This document shows, in pieces, positions 26,800 through 37,926 of a stretch of DNA of 64,000 nt; the stretch's first letter is position 1; every line of letters begins with the position of its first letter. Origin of the DNA: Isoetes taiwanensis (taxonomy: Eukaryota > Streptophyta > Lycopodiopsida > Isoetales > Isoetaceae); NCBI GenBank assembly GCA_021234155.1, contig JAJEKV010000028.1:4996451-5060450 (forward strand), read 5' to 3'. Below the pieces are notes generated by a model that saw nothing but the letters and a program-made list of their open reading frames with translations, had not been told where the DNA came from and ran no database searches. Both the position numbers and the translations under genes were made by a program.

Positions 26800-28291
26800 C
26801 ATAGGTCGAGAAGCCGTGATTTCAAGATAGAAAAGGCAGTGGAAAAAAATATAAAAATAAGGACAATCATGGGATGTAATGTGAAATGATTAAGGTGCTG
26901 GGATGATGGGAAAATGGCGTGATTTGAGGGGAAAAGGAAGTGTCGAACGAGAGAAGAATAATGACAAAAATAAGGGAGATTAGATTTTATCAGACGTTGA
27001 GGAGAAAGGGCATAACCTAATAGAAAACGAATTGAAGCCACTTTATATTCATAGATCGGGTCATCTCGCTCTTGAGAAGGGGAAACAGTAGTGGACGGGC
27101 TTTGTAGTATTTGGAGATTCTAGACATGGTGAATACCGTGAGAAAGACTGAGTCTAACACCGCAAATACAAGAAGAAGCTGGCCAAACAAATTTTGGAGT
27201 ATGCAAATGAGGTGCGCTAGCAAGCAAGCGAAAAGGAGTTATTGGATCGCAAAAGAACCGGCATTTGTTGGTGAGCCCCTCGTAACTGTACGCTGGGAAA
27301 TTGTTGAAATTTTAAAGTCCCGGTCTTATTGGGTGTATTCCTTTATGAGGAGTCCGCCTTCAATTTCTCAAAAGTGAATTAGAGAGGATGGAACAAGGGA
27401 TCCTTAATTAACAAGATTCATTGATAGATTCTTCAAAACCTTGAAGCCGCCAGTGGAACTTCAAATCAAGCTTACTCCTTTAATAAAAGCCTCAAAACAA
27501 ATGTCCGTCTAGCCAAATATAATGGTCGATCTCCGATAGGTGTCAATCACGGTGGGTCGTTTAAATCTCTCGCCCCTTTTGGTGAAACTTCTGTCGAACT
27601 CTTTGGGTTCCTTTTCTGCTGTTTTTTCTCTCTTCTCATCCCACTTTAACACTTTGTCCGGATGTCAGCCGACAGATTATCCGGGTTAGAAAAACACTTG
27701 AGGGTGGGCATGCGAGGGGAGGTCCCTATGCACGCATTCCTCTTACTCACTGTGAGTGTCATTGGGGCCCCTTACCGGGTCAAAATCCATATCATTGGAG
27801 GTCAAGACTTTGAGAAGAATTCCCGCAGATGATGATATTTGCGCTCAAATCAACTCAAAAAAGTACTTCCAGAAAAGCTTGGTATTTGTGAACTTGCTCG
27901 ATCTCATGGATATTGATATCCCCGGATTCCCTCCACATATGGGCCCTGAAACTTGATCAGTCAAGTATTTTCACATACAGAAATATGTATGCTATAATTA
28001 CTCCGATGCGGGTCGAGGATTGTGAGGGCAAAGAATTGACTAAGCGGACATGAAATTTGCAGACCCTATAGTACTGCCCTTTGAAACTCCATAACTATAG
28101 TTTTTTCCTTTTAAAAATCTAAAAGAATATATAACTCGTGGGTTGTTTTCTTTATTACTTTTCTCCTTATGGGTGTTAGGCCGATTTGACTGGCTCATCG
28201 CCTTTATCTCGTAGGATCTTCTCTCAATTTTTGTATTACTATGTATCTTTTGCATGTAATATAATACTTCTCGGGCCGCTCCTAAAAAAAA
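26800..28291 (+). mobile_element. LINE-B: L1-type LINE remnant, internally deleted
   Basis: The left part (26880-27395) matches the start of ORF1 of LINE-A: the frame at 27111-27377 contains DMVNT, FVGEPL and RSYWV where LINE-A has MVNTRR, FVGKPL and RPYWL. The right end (about 28065-28291) matches the LINE-A 3' end, sharing TTTTTCCTTTT-like text, TTGTATTACTATGTAT, GCATGTAATATAA and TTCT..GCCG..CCT before a short A run. LINE-A needs more than 5.5 kb between these marks; here there is about 0.65 kb. The endonuclease and reverse transcriptase are absent. It could be an internally deleted copy moved in trans or a later deletion. Confidence 0.6.
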
Positions 28292-28390
28292 CTCCACCAT
28301 GCTCTCACCAAGTAGCTTTGTTAATTGTCTTTAAAACCGTGATAGCTCCAAATGTCTAACAATTTAAAGGCTAATTCTAAAAGCTTTCGA

Positions 28391-29115
28391 GAATGTTTGT
28401 CTAGATTACTTCGGTAGTACCCTTTACTACCATGCATGTGCCAATTTCCATCAAACGAGAACTACCTAAGTACTTAATTGCTGCAAGTAACCGTTATGCA
28501 TGTGCCTCGCACGCTATCGCATTTACGTATTTTCATATATGTTCTTATTAATCAATATAAACATTTGCATGGTGTCCCTATGTCCATGCATGCCTTATCC
28601 ACCACATTATACAAAGATGTCTTTAGATATTTCAGATTAGAACTCAAATTCCATTATTGATCGATGCATGTAGGTCCTAATGCCAATGCATACCCTAATT
28701 TTTTCATCCATAACACTCATGCATGCGTACTATTTTTTAGATCAAGTATTCAAAGAATGTTTGTCTAGATTACGTGTAGTATTCCTTCTACTACCATGTA
28801 TTGTGCCAATTTCCATCAAACGAGAACTACCTAAGCATTTAATTGCTGCAAGTAAATCATTATGCATGTATGCTCGCGACGCTATCGCATGTTGCATGTG
28901 ATTTTCATATGTTCTTATTAATCAATATAAACATTTGCATGCGTACCCGGCGTCCATGCATGCCTTATCCACCATTATACAACATGTGTCTTTAGATATT
29001 TCAGAGATTAGAACTCAAATTCCATTATTGACTGATGCATGTAGGTCCTAATGCCAATGCATACCCTAATTTTTCATCCATAACACTCATGCATGCAGCC
29101 ATTTTTAGACTCAAG
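28391..29115 (+). repeat. ~360-bp tandem duplication
   Basis: Two head-to-tail copies, about 28391-28755 and 28756-29115, share nearly their whole length. Landmarks present in both are GAATGTTTGTCTAGATTAC, ATCAAACGAGAACTACCTAA, TAATTGCTGCAAGTAA, CAATATAAACATTTGCATG and CATGTAGGTCCTAATGCCAA. They differ by many 1-5 bp indels and substitutions, so the duplication is not recent (or the consensus is noisy). GCATGC and ATGCAT words are frequent. No coding frame is shared. Confidence 0.85.
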
Positions 29116-29769
29116 GTTATATCATGCCAGTCATAAAACAGCCATAAGTGATTATTTACACTAGTGCATAATGAAAATGCCACTTTATTACCTTTCCGTG
29201 ATAATATTCGACACTGGGATATAATGCGCTAATAATTCTCGAACTCGCTTTTGTCACATTGCCTTTTAAATTCAATCGAGACAAGCATATGCAAACTCCA
29301 TTAATCCTCAACACAAGGGAGGCCATAATATTTTCCATTCCACAAAGTAATTCTGCGCATAATGAAGCCTTTAGAAAATACATATGCTTTGCAAAACATA
29401 TGTTTACTTCTTAGATGCTATCACACCGCAAGCAACACCTCAGACTCATAGTAAAGCAAAAGATGCCGAGATATTGTAGATCGCTTGACCGAGCAGATGT
29501 ATATTATAGACTCGCTTTGACCGCGTCATGACATATTTAGAGTACATCAATCCAAAACATATAACTCTATATAAACTTTGCCTTTAACCATTAAAACTAT
29601 AAACTTCGTGATAAAGTTTGCATCCAATGTCATAAAGTTTAGTTAATCCTTCCCTTGAGACATCACGCATTATAAACCCACTTGTTCATACAAAATTGCA
29701 AAGATGTTTCTTCCGTACCGTGACTTGTACTTGAAAGTAAAAAGATGACAAAAGAAGGAGAAATCCGTA
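29116..29769. other. Intergenic, nothing recognised
   Basis: AT-rich sequence. A 75-codon minus-strand frame (29156-29383) shows no motif. Confidence 0.4.
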
Positions 29770-31170
29770 CCGATTAGCCCGCATTAACCGCCAAAAAGAC
29801 CGATCCTCGTGATAATGCTCGCATATAGACATCAATCCTGCGATGCAATTCAATGCTCGCCAGTTTCATAATCTCGCCAAAGGCCTTCCAAAACGCTTCC
29901 GGAGATCTAAATCCCCTTTTTTGGCAAATTGATCTAATCTCTGCCTTTTTCTCGAGAGGTTTGGGTTTCTTGGCATTAAAGAGCTTAAATCGAGCTCGGT
30001 GATGATTAACACTCAACCAAAGGCTCTTAACGCGGGCTCCCGCCCTTTTAGGGTTCCTAGATTTCCGCTGGAACAATATCCCACAGCCGGGAGGTAAAAA
30101 TAAAAGTCGTGGTATATATATAGCTTTCAAGTTAATAATAAAACTACGTATACCTTCACGCGGGATTCGCCCGCTGTCACTTCCACATGCCAAGGTACCA
30201 CGTGTGGCTGGAAATTATATTTAGTAGTATACCGGGCTTGGGATTAGATAGGAACTTTTTCAAATTTGCACGACTCCCAAGAAATGAACAATGAAGGTCA
30301 ATATGGTTTTTCAAAAATTTTTCCAAAGGAATCTTTTTGATGCTCTACAAGATGAGAGAATCTTTTGCAAAAAAGAGCTGGAATTTGATGAAACATGGGA
30401 AATGGGTGGTGACATGGCACTGAAGTGATGAAGTGTCATGTAAGGTGGCAAATGACTTTTCTAGTCAAAACTTGTAATGAAGTGAGATGATGGGGATGAC
30501 ATGTGTATGATGATGTGGAAGCACTTGGGGATGATGTGGCACCAAGGATGATGACGCGGTTATCTAAGGTATAAAAATGACTTTTACTTAGGTCAAAAGT
30601 TTTGAAGAAATAAATTTTGAGGTAGGTGACATGTATGATGACACCGTATGTGCTTAGGGCCCGTGATTCCACTCGCTTCCGGCCATTTCTCGATTCATTG
30701 CAAGAACTACGTGATCGCAACAAAACAAGGCTTATCTACTCATCTTCTTCATTCCATTGTACCGCGACTTCAGGATTCTGCTTTGTCATCCAAGTCACAA
30801 ATTTTCCCCTCAAACTCTGGCAAGATCCCCCTGGCTCTGCTATTTCCTATGATAACCTTCAATTCCACGCCGAAACTTCCACCCACACCTCGGACCGCGA
30901 ATGCAATCGCGAACAAGGGTGTTAATTGATTATTTGTGGCCCGCGGATTCGCTGTCGCACTAACCGACGCACACAATAGAACTGGGCCTTAGGTGGTGAT
31001 GTGGATGGTATTTGCATTCTGAGGATGATGCACAATTTGGCAACCAATTGGGCATTAGTGCATATATCAATAGATCTTTTATAATGGCTTGAATAATTTA
31101 CTCTTCCATACTGTTTGAAGAAAAAATGTGCACTTTATCTCTCTAGCTTAGCTTTTAGAAAGAGAAGACT
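29770..31170 (+). repeat. Dispersed repeat family A, copy 2, split by a MITE
   Basis: Same landmarks and order as 19060-20250, with many small indels. A 139-codon minus-strand frame (29774-30193) lies over its left half but is not open in copy 1, so it is not treated as a gene. The copy is interrupted at 30657-30988 by an inserted element, after which the match resumes at GGTGGTGATGTGGATGG. Confidence 0.75.
30657..30988. mobile_element. Tourist/PIF-Harbinger-like MITE, 332 bp
   Basis: The insert starts GGGCCCGTGATTCC and ends GAACTGGGCC, so its termini are inverted (GGGCC/GGCCC) and more loosely related further in. It is flanked by TTA on both sides (30654-30656 and 30989-30991). The wider flank reads CTTAGG on both sides, so a 6-bp duplication with termini GCCC/GGGC is also possible. 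Copy 1 of the host repeat (19060-20250) shows the uninterrupted site near 20048-20065. A TTA duplication and GGGCC-type ends are known for Tourist-like elements. No transposase is encoded; short open frames inside are chance. Confidence 0.65.
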
Positions 31171-32479
31171 TGTTGCGTGCCAACAATTGACAAAGAATCA
31201 ATGATTTTTCTGGTGACGGCCCCCAAGATGACCCCTTTTGTGCACAACCCCTTAAAACCCAAGTTTTCCTCTAAAAGGCTTTCTAGACCTCTTCTTCAAT
31301 GGTATATAGAGTGAGGATTCAAGAAGAGGGAGCTAATGCTTCGCTTGCATACATAATTCGTGTGGCCTTTTGTACATTAGCAAGGCTCTATTGAGGTAAA
31401 GGATCAACTGACGCTAGTTGGAGTTCTGTGATAACTAGGACTTCCGGATTGCGTATAATACTAGGATCTCTCCGAAAATCGATGCCATCTCATTTTCATC
31501 GGATTCTTGTCGTTTTCATTTTTAGCCTTTTTATATTTTGGTTTGTCAATTTTCTTCTGGGTTGTATAACACTAATTTAACGATGAACCATTTGCGTTTA
31601 CATAAAGTCACCTCCATATCATCCACATCACATTCACACCATCCACATCACCTCCATATCATCAAAGACAACCATCATGTCTCATCCATGTCAGCCAAAA
31701 ACATTTTGGCTAAGAGAAAAGATGTTTGCTATCTCCTTGCTAAGCATGATCACCCTTAGATGGTCATGTCATCATTTTCTTGCCATGTCACCACATACTT
31801 TGCTATGTCTATTGCCCTTAGTCCATTTTTTTTTACTAAAAATTAAAACAACTTATTTTCTATTTTTCTCCCCAAAGGCTGGAGCATGGAAAGGTCTTTA
31901 GAAAATTGTTTTGGCTATACATATATAGCCCCTCAAAAATCAAGTTATTGATGCATGCCAAATTTAAACTTTAATAGAACTAGCCCTGCTCTACTCCTAA
32001 ACCTACCAAGCCTATCTTTCCACCCATCACATCCAAATTATCGCACAAGACATCAAATCATGTTATGTACATGTTTGTGTGCCAATACACCTTAAAAAAG
32101 AATGAAGTCGCTCACTAGAACTAAAATTGCAAAGTCCAAGTCACAAGTAGCCTTAACCTCGATCAACTAGCTGACATCTATCTAGATTAATCCTTATAGT
32201 AGTATTATCTCATTCACACTAAGACAAATTGGTTCTTTTAGGTGCGCATTTGTTGCCCAAAACATCGAAAGTGAGCAAATACATATCCATGACTAAACAT
32301 CTAGAATCATATTATATGAATATAATAAACAATGGCTTTAACATTTTGGACATAAAGTACTATAATCGTGAAGTTCATATATAGAACCATCTAATAAATT
32401 AATAGCACGGTTCATACCTTAAGGTTTATCTAGGCTCGACTTGAAATGGTTTTGGGGAATAAGCTTTTGTTTTATGAGG
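31171..32479. other. Intergenic, repeat-like, nothing specific
   Basis: CCATCACATC-type words around 31600-31700 resemble the reverse complement of the GATGATGTGG-rich core of family A, so a diverged inverted piece is possible. No gene is recognised. Confidence 0.35.
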
Positions 32480-33060
32480 TGAGATGAAAGTTGGTATACA
32501 AAATGGCAACATAGAAGAGCTTATATGCATGCTTGACACATTTATTAATATTTGACTTCATACAAATTGCAGGGAGCTTATAGAGCATAAAGCTTGGACG
32601 ACATCCATATATCACTGGGCAACTTGTAGAAGAAATTTTGATATGAAAACCAAGAAAGGACATTGATTTGCATCATATATAGGAATTTGAAGAAGCATTT
32701 TGATCATCTAAGGATCTTAAGGACTTGAAGTCAAGGTTTGAAAAGACCCTCGAGTTTCATATTGGTAGTTTGCAATCGCCTTCGCAAGATATTCTACTTC
32801 CCAAGCTATCATCATTCTATCCAAAACCATGTCTCTCATACCGATTGATCTCTCCTTTCATGCACTACTGCTATTTTCTAGGACCAAAATTAGCAAGTCC
32901 ATTTTTCCCTAGTAAACAATGCATTCATCCATACAATACCTAAAAAATTGCTAAAATTCCATTTTGGCATTTATAAGGTCCAAAACCATATCTCTAAAAC
33001 AAAAGATAGAGAAAGAAGGGCACCTCTAATATAACATTTCTATGAAAAGGCAAAAGTTGG
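32480..33060 (+). repeat. Dispersed repeat family E, copy 2
   Basis: Patchy similarity to 25956-26540 in the same order and orientation. No protein is evident. Confidence 0.5.
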
Positions 33061-34089
33061 ACCTTTTGTGCCTATAATACGTCAAAGTTCTCCATGATTC
33101 GTGATCATCATATACCATCACATATCAATATCACCACCACGTGATCATCCCCTATCATCTCAAAATCATCACCATGTTATATCCATGTGATGAAAAAGTT
33201 TTGATTAGTAGGCAAAAGAGTTAGGCCCATTGTGGGCCAACAATTGCCGTGGGGCTATCTAATCGGAGGAAATCGTAGTTTAATTATTGCCGGGTTGCTT
33301 ATACCATCAAGTGGTGTGGAAGTTCCTTACATGGAGTTAGATATCCCAAAATTCCTAATCTTAGGATGCTGGTCGGCAGAGGCCCGAGCTGTGATGCATG
33401 CAAAGCCCGCCAAATTAAGCTAAATAATGCTTGAATCTAGGAACTACTCATGACCTCATAATGTTGATTCCTACAGCTTATCAAAATTGCCCTCGTAGTT
33501 ATGCCAACACACCATCCTAATTTAAGTTTCAAGTAGTGAAATCCGGCCTTATTTGTACATCACCACTTTACACATTGCTCAATACCAATTACTTGGCGTA
33601 TCACCACATTTTTGTCAAATCGGCCCATCTTTATAGCTTGGCCTTGCCCTAAAACTAAAAAGTTCGTGAGATTTTCTAAATTTTTCCATAAAGTAGAGCA
33701 TGGAAAATTATAATATAGGCTTTGAGAAAAATTGATTATTGCCATATTTAGACCTTCAAAATCCATTTCTTGGTAAGCCTCACATAAATTAAAAAAAAGA
33801 AAAAGAAAAGGGGTCAATCACTTCTACTCCTAATATACCCATTCTCCCTTTACGACGCGGTACATCCGGGCGGTGGGTGGCAACGAAAGGGATTCTGGCG
33901 TGGAAGTCCAAGGTGAACAAATCAAATATTTTGCTTAGGGATTCATTTTATATTCAATCCCGCCGCGATGATAGATCTTTTATGAAGCAATAAGCCCTCG
34001 CGGGCGCTTGCCGGTGCAACGCCATCTCCAAAATCGATGGATGTTTTTTTTTATATTTTTTCAACCATGGAATCCATTCCCGTGTCAAA
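33061..34089. other. Intergenic, nothing recognised
   Basis: Frames at 33232-33423 (+, 63 codons) and 33560-33817 (-, 85 codons) carry no motif. A small CpG-containing patch lies at 33850-33910. Confidence 0.4.
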
Positions 34090-34119
34090 TCAAGGCCACT
34101 TTTGAAAAGGAAATTATCC

Positions 34120-34300
34120 CACATGGCATATTTTTGATGCTCTACAAGATGGAAGAATCTTTTGGCAAAAAAACTCTTTGACTTTTGGTGAAAAAAAAAA
34201 AAATTTAAATTTGGTGAGGTGGCAAGGGTGAGTGAGAGGTGATGTGGCAAAGAAGTGGTCACGTGACACAAAATGAGATGATGATGTGTAGTGGGAAAGG
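34120..34300 (+). repeat. Dispersed repeat family A, partial third copy
   Basis: Begins with ATTTTTGATGCTCTACAAGA and GGAAGAATCTTTTGGCAAAA, then GGTGATGTGGCAA. These are landmarks of the middle of copies 1 and 2. The rest of the family is missing or unrecognisable. Confidence 0.6.
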
Positions 34301-34800
34301 ATATTTTTTCTTAGTCGAAACATTTTATCGGTGAGTGATGTGCAGTGATGTAGCAATCGCTTAAGGTTGCTCTCTTTTCTAGTCGGTAGGAACACATTGG
34401 TCGATAGCAAAATAGTGGTGAGAGTTTATAGTTAGGAGTGCAGACTGCTTGCAGATTTTAGGAAATATTAAAAAAATGGAAAAAAAAGGACAAGATTCGT
34501 TGGAAACAAGGTCGTGGGACAAAATGGTCGGCGGGAATGTACAAAAGTTGGGACCGGATGGGATTGGTATTGGGAAATGTCAAAAGACTTTACGTAAAAG
34601 GGTCGATTTGGGGGAAAAGGGATAACAAAGGACGGAGGAAATAATGACGGGATTACAGAGCTATTGGATACCATCCGTACCCTAAGCGCGAAAGGCCATA
34701 GCCAAATTCGGGAGATAGTGGGTCACCTTGCAGCGATTGAAAAGGGTGAAAAGGTGAAGGAATTTGTTGCTTTCGAGGGATTTCCTTACCTCTGGCAGAT

Positions 34801-36568
34801 ATGGTGAACACTAGAAGATCTTCAGAGTGGGGACCTTTGCAGAAGGAAGCAGAGGATCAAATTCGACTATGCGAATCAAGTGGGGAAGAAGTGCGAAAGG
34901 ACCGCTTAAGTGCACAAAGAACCTAGGTGTTTGTGGGTAAGCCTCTTGCAAATCTGTTTGAGAAAATAAACTTAAATTTTTGAAATCTCGAGGCCTTATT
35001 GGTTGCATTCGGCCAACGAGGGGTAAGACTTCAATTTTAAAAAGGGGAACTAGAGAGATTGGAACAGGGGGGGTCGCTATCGCCAGTATCTATTGGATTG
35101 ACTTTCCTTTTTATGGTTGAATGTGGTAATAGTCAAATGCCCAACATTCTTCTCAAAACAGTGTACTATTTCCAAAGCCAACACTCAAGTCTTCTTCCAG
35201 AATGGTACCCATCCTTTGATTCCCAAAGCTTCTCCTCAACTATTCCACCCGGCTTGGACTTATTTTACAAGGATTAAACCCCAGATATTGGAACGAAAGG
35301 GCCTTTGCTCACTCTGTTCGTGAATACAGAAATATCATAAGTTGGAAATCTCCCAAGACAAAGCCCCAAAAGTATGGGCACAAATCGATATTCAAGCCAA
35401 TCCCTCAAGAAATCAAATTTATGGATTACTTTGGTAATCCTAAATCCTTGAAGCCGGTATGGAGGAGGTCCGCCCAGCCATGCCCGGCTTTGTGGTATAA
35501 GACTTCATGGAGGAAAAAAATTTGTAAAAGGGGAAGGGAGATTAAGTCCGACTCAAAGAAGTGAATCCGGGAAAAGAAGGAGGAGGGCTGGATTACACCA
35601 AAATAAAGGAAGATTGGAAAGACAAAGGCGTAATGTAAAATGGCAAAGAGAGAAGGAAAAGAAAGAAACAGAGAATCGAGAAGAAAAGAGAAAGAAAAGG
35701 CTAAGGCAAAGGTATGGAAGGAGTGTAGAAAGGAGGACAAAGAGGAATGGAAAAAGAAAGTTCAATTCATGGAGGAATCTTCCAAAGTTAAGGTCCTAAA
35801 TAATCCCGAGTCTAAGGGGAAAAGCATCATGGAGAATTCCACTGAAAGAAACAGATCCACTTCTCTGTCAATCAGGGAACCTCAAAGTGTTGGGAATGAT
35901 TACTCCTCTTCTGAGGAATCAGCTGGTTATAAAGAAAAAGGGGAGCCAAGCTCACCCAAGTCTAGTGTAGATTCCCCTCTACCTGTTGTGGAGCTTTTCC
36001 CCAAAGAGCTAGGGAGCATTGAGAGGGTTTCAGTACAAGTGCCTCCCACAGATATTCCTAAACACCATTCTGATCATGATGGAGTCTTGCCTGAAAATAC
36101 AAATACAGGTGTAGATCTATGCATATCACAGGGACTGGAAAAGCTGAGCAGAACAATGTTCTAAGCCAAAATGTTGCAACCTGTGAGGCCAAGGAATTGG
36201 TGCTGAACACATTAGTAGACCCTAAGTCCAGTCAATGGCCAAGAATTGGGAACTCACCCCCAAATGCTTATAACTCCAAAGCCGTGGAACTAATTGTGAA
36301 CAAAACCAATAGACTTGTAAGCCTGTTTTAGCAAGAGGTGATATAGGACATCCTTGTGGCTGAAAAGATATCTTCAAAACTCCAAATTTACAATTAAGAG
36401 AATTGAAAGACAATTCTTCCATACTGCATGGGAAGTTTTGGGAGGGAGAAGAGGATAGTGAAGATGAAAATGGGGAATCCAAAAGAACTAACCTTTGCCA
36501 CCCCTCTTCCACAGAATAAAAAAAAAGAGACAAAGAAGGTCTATACCCCAGTGGAAAATGGACTGTAA
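34801..36568 (+). pseudogene. LINE-A ORF1 protein (RNA-binding/gag-like), broken
   Basis: L1 ORF1 proteins bind element RNA and assist retrotransposition. The likely start is the ATG at 34801 (MVNTRRSSEWGPLQKEAEDQ), since the related LINE-B keeps MVNT in the same place. The frame meets stops after about 43 codons and again after FVGKPLANLFEKINLNF. A later open part, 35640-36164 (174 codons), is very Lys/Arg/Glu-rich at first (KERNRESRRKEKEKAKAK) and then Ser/Pro-rich, consistent with the linker of plant L1 ORF1. The C-terminal part reaches ...VYTPVENGL and a TAA at 36566-36568, 19 bp before the ORF2 start. No intact zinc knuckle was found; indels may have destroyed it. Confidence 0.6.
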
Positions 36569-36587
36569 CTGTGAGTTCCAAAGTCCA

Positions 36588-37926
36588 ATGAAGATTGTGT
36601 CCCGAATTTAAGAGGGATTAAGGGCCCCCTAAAGAGGAAAAGGGCTCTCATTGCTTTGAAGGAATTAAAGGCAGACATAATCTTGCTGCAAGAGCATAGA
36701 TTACCTGTCTTTGAGGCATCAAATTTAGGCACGTGGATCTTTCCCAATGGTGACTCAATATGGGCCCCAGATGGATACACAAAAAAAGGGGTATCCAGAT
36801 CACCGAATGGATATAAAAAGGTAAATTCCTTTGTGCACCCTTCAGCAGATGGCGTGGGTTTTCCCCGAAGGTAGAACAGAAAGGGTAGGCATTATCAATG
36901 TCTATGCTTCCACTTCCCCGAAGAGAGGGAGTTACAATGGAAAATATGACAGAGTGGTCAGGGGGACGTAATACAAATAATTGGATTCTCGGTGGAGATT
37001 TCAATAATACTCCCTCATGGGAGCGTAAAGCAGGGAAAAACTCAACATGTCAAAAGGAGAGAGAACACAATGGGACAAGTTGGCTCATAACTTTGTATAC
37101 CATGCTCCCCTCTTCATCTAATGCATACTCATGGTGTAACAAAAGACAAGGGAATGACAGGGTGTATTGCCTTCTTGATGTGTTCTATACCAATATATCT
37201 ACCTTTAGATGGGTGGGATAGTTTGATTATTGAAAAATGACCGTAGTAACTCAATATCCGATCACTATCCACAAGTTCGACACGTATCCCCGCCACGTAT
37301 AGACATGCTGATACATCATTCAAGCTTAATGTTAGTTTGTTGAATAACAAGACCTTTTGTGAAGATTTTGCAAGGTTTTATGCCACTCTTAGAGAGGGTC
37401 AATGCTAGTGGCTCAATGAAAGAATTCATTAGGAAATGTAAGCATCAAAAAATGGGTTAAGCAATGGGGTAGGGAATGGAACAAGAAGAAGAAACAGAAA
37501 AAGATGGAAGTCTATCCGAAATGAGGGATATCGACATGCAGGCTTTTCCGGACAAAACCAATGTGTTGTCTTTGCAGCAGAGAAGAACTCTTGGAAAGAA
37601 AAGTAAAGCTAATTGAAGAACATGAAGCTAAAAGTTTGGCAGTCAAAGAGTAGAAGTCTCAGATGTCAATCAAATGGATGATCGTGGCTCTAAATTCTTC
37701 TATAGAGCAGCTAAGAGCAGATCATGAACAATGGAATAGTCTCATTACATGATGAAAATCGTGGGTGAACTTTCCAAACAAGAGGACATTCGTAAAATAT
37801 TCTTCAACAAATATAAGGAACTATTTGCAAACCAATTGCATTTATAATGAAAAAAATGATGGAGTTCTTTGACTACCTTGGCCCTAAGGATACACATATT
37901 GAAGATCGCCAGCCTTCCGCCACCCA
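36588..37926 (+). pseudogene. LINE-A ORF2 endonuclease domain, frameshifted
   Basis: The apurinic-type endonuclease of L1 nicks target DNA to prime reverse transcription. ORF2 opens with MKIVSR at 36588, then a frameshift leads to NLRGIKGPLKRKRALI and LKADIILLQEHRLP (catalytic Glu region). Later pieces are WILGGDFNNTPSWERKAG (Asp/Asn motif), AYSWCNKRQGNDR and, after another shift, a SDHYP motif near 37258 matching the terminal Ser-Asp-His signature. The linker to the reverse transcriptase is also broken: DRGSKFFYRAAKSRS near 37682 and LSKQEDIRKIFFNKYKELF near 37767 lie in different frames. Several indels and stops make the domain non-functional. Confidence 0.75.

Noticed and set aside
29774-30193. 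Minus-strand 139-codon frame
   Set aside because: Lies in dispersed repeat family A and is not open in the other copy at 19.1-19.6 kb.
35426-35799. Phe/Ser/Leu-rich minus-strand frames and a Lys/Arg-rich plus-strand frame in LINE-A
   Set aside because: The minus frames are shadows of the purine-rich ORF1 linker on the plus strand.
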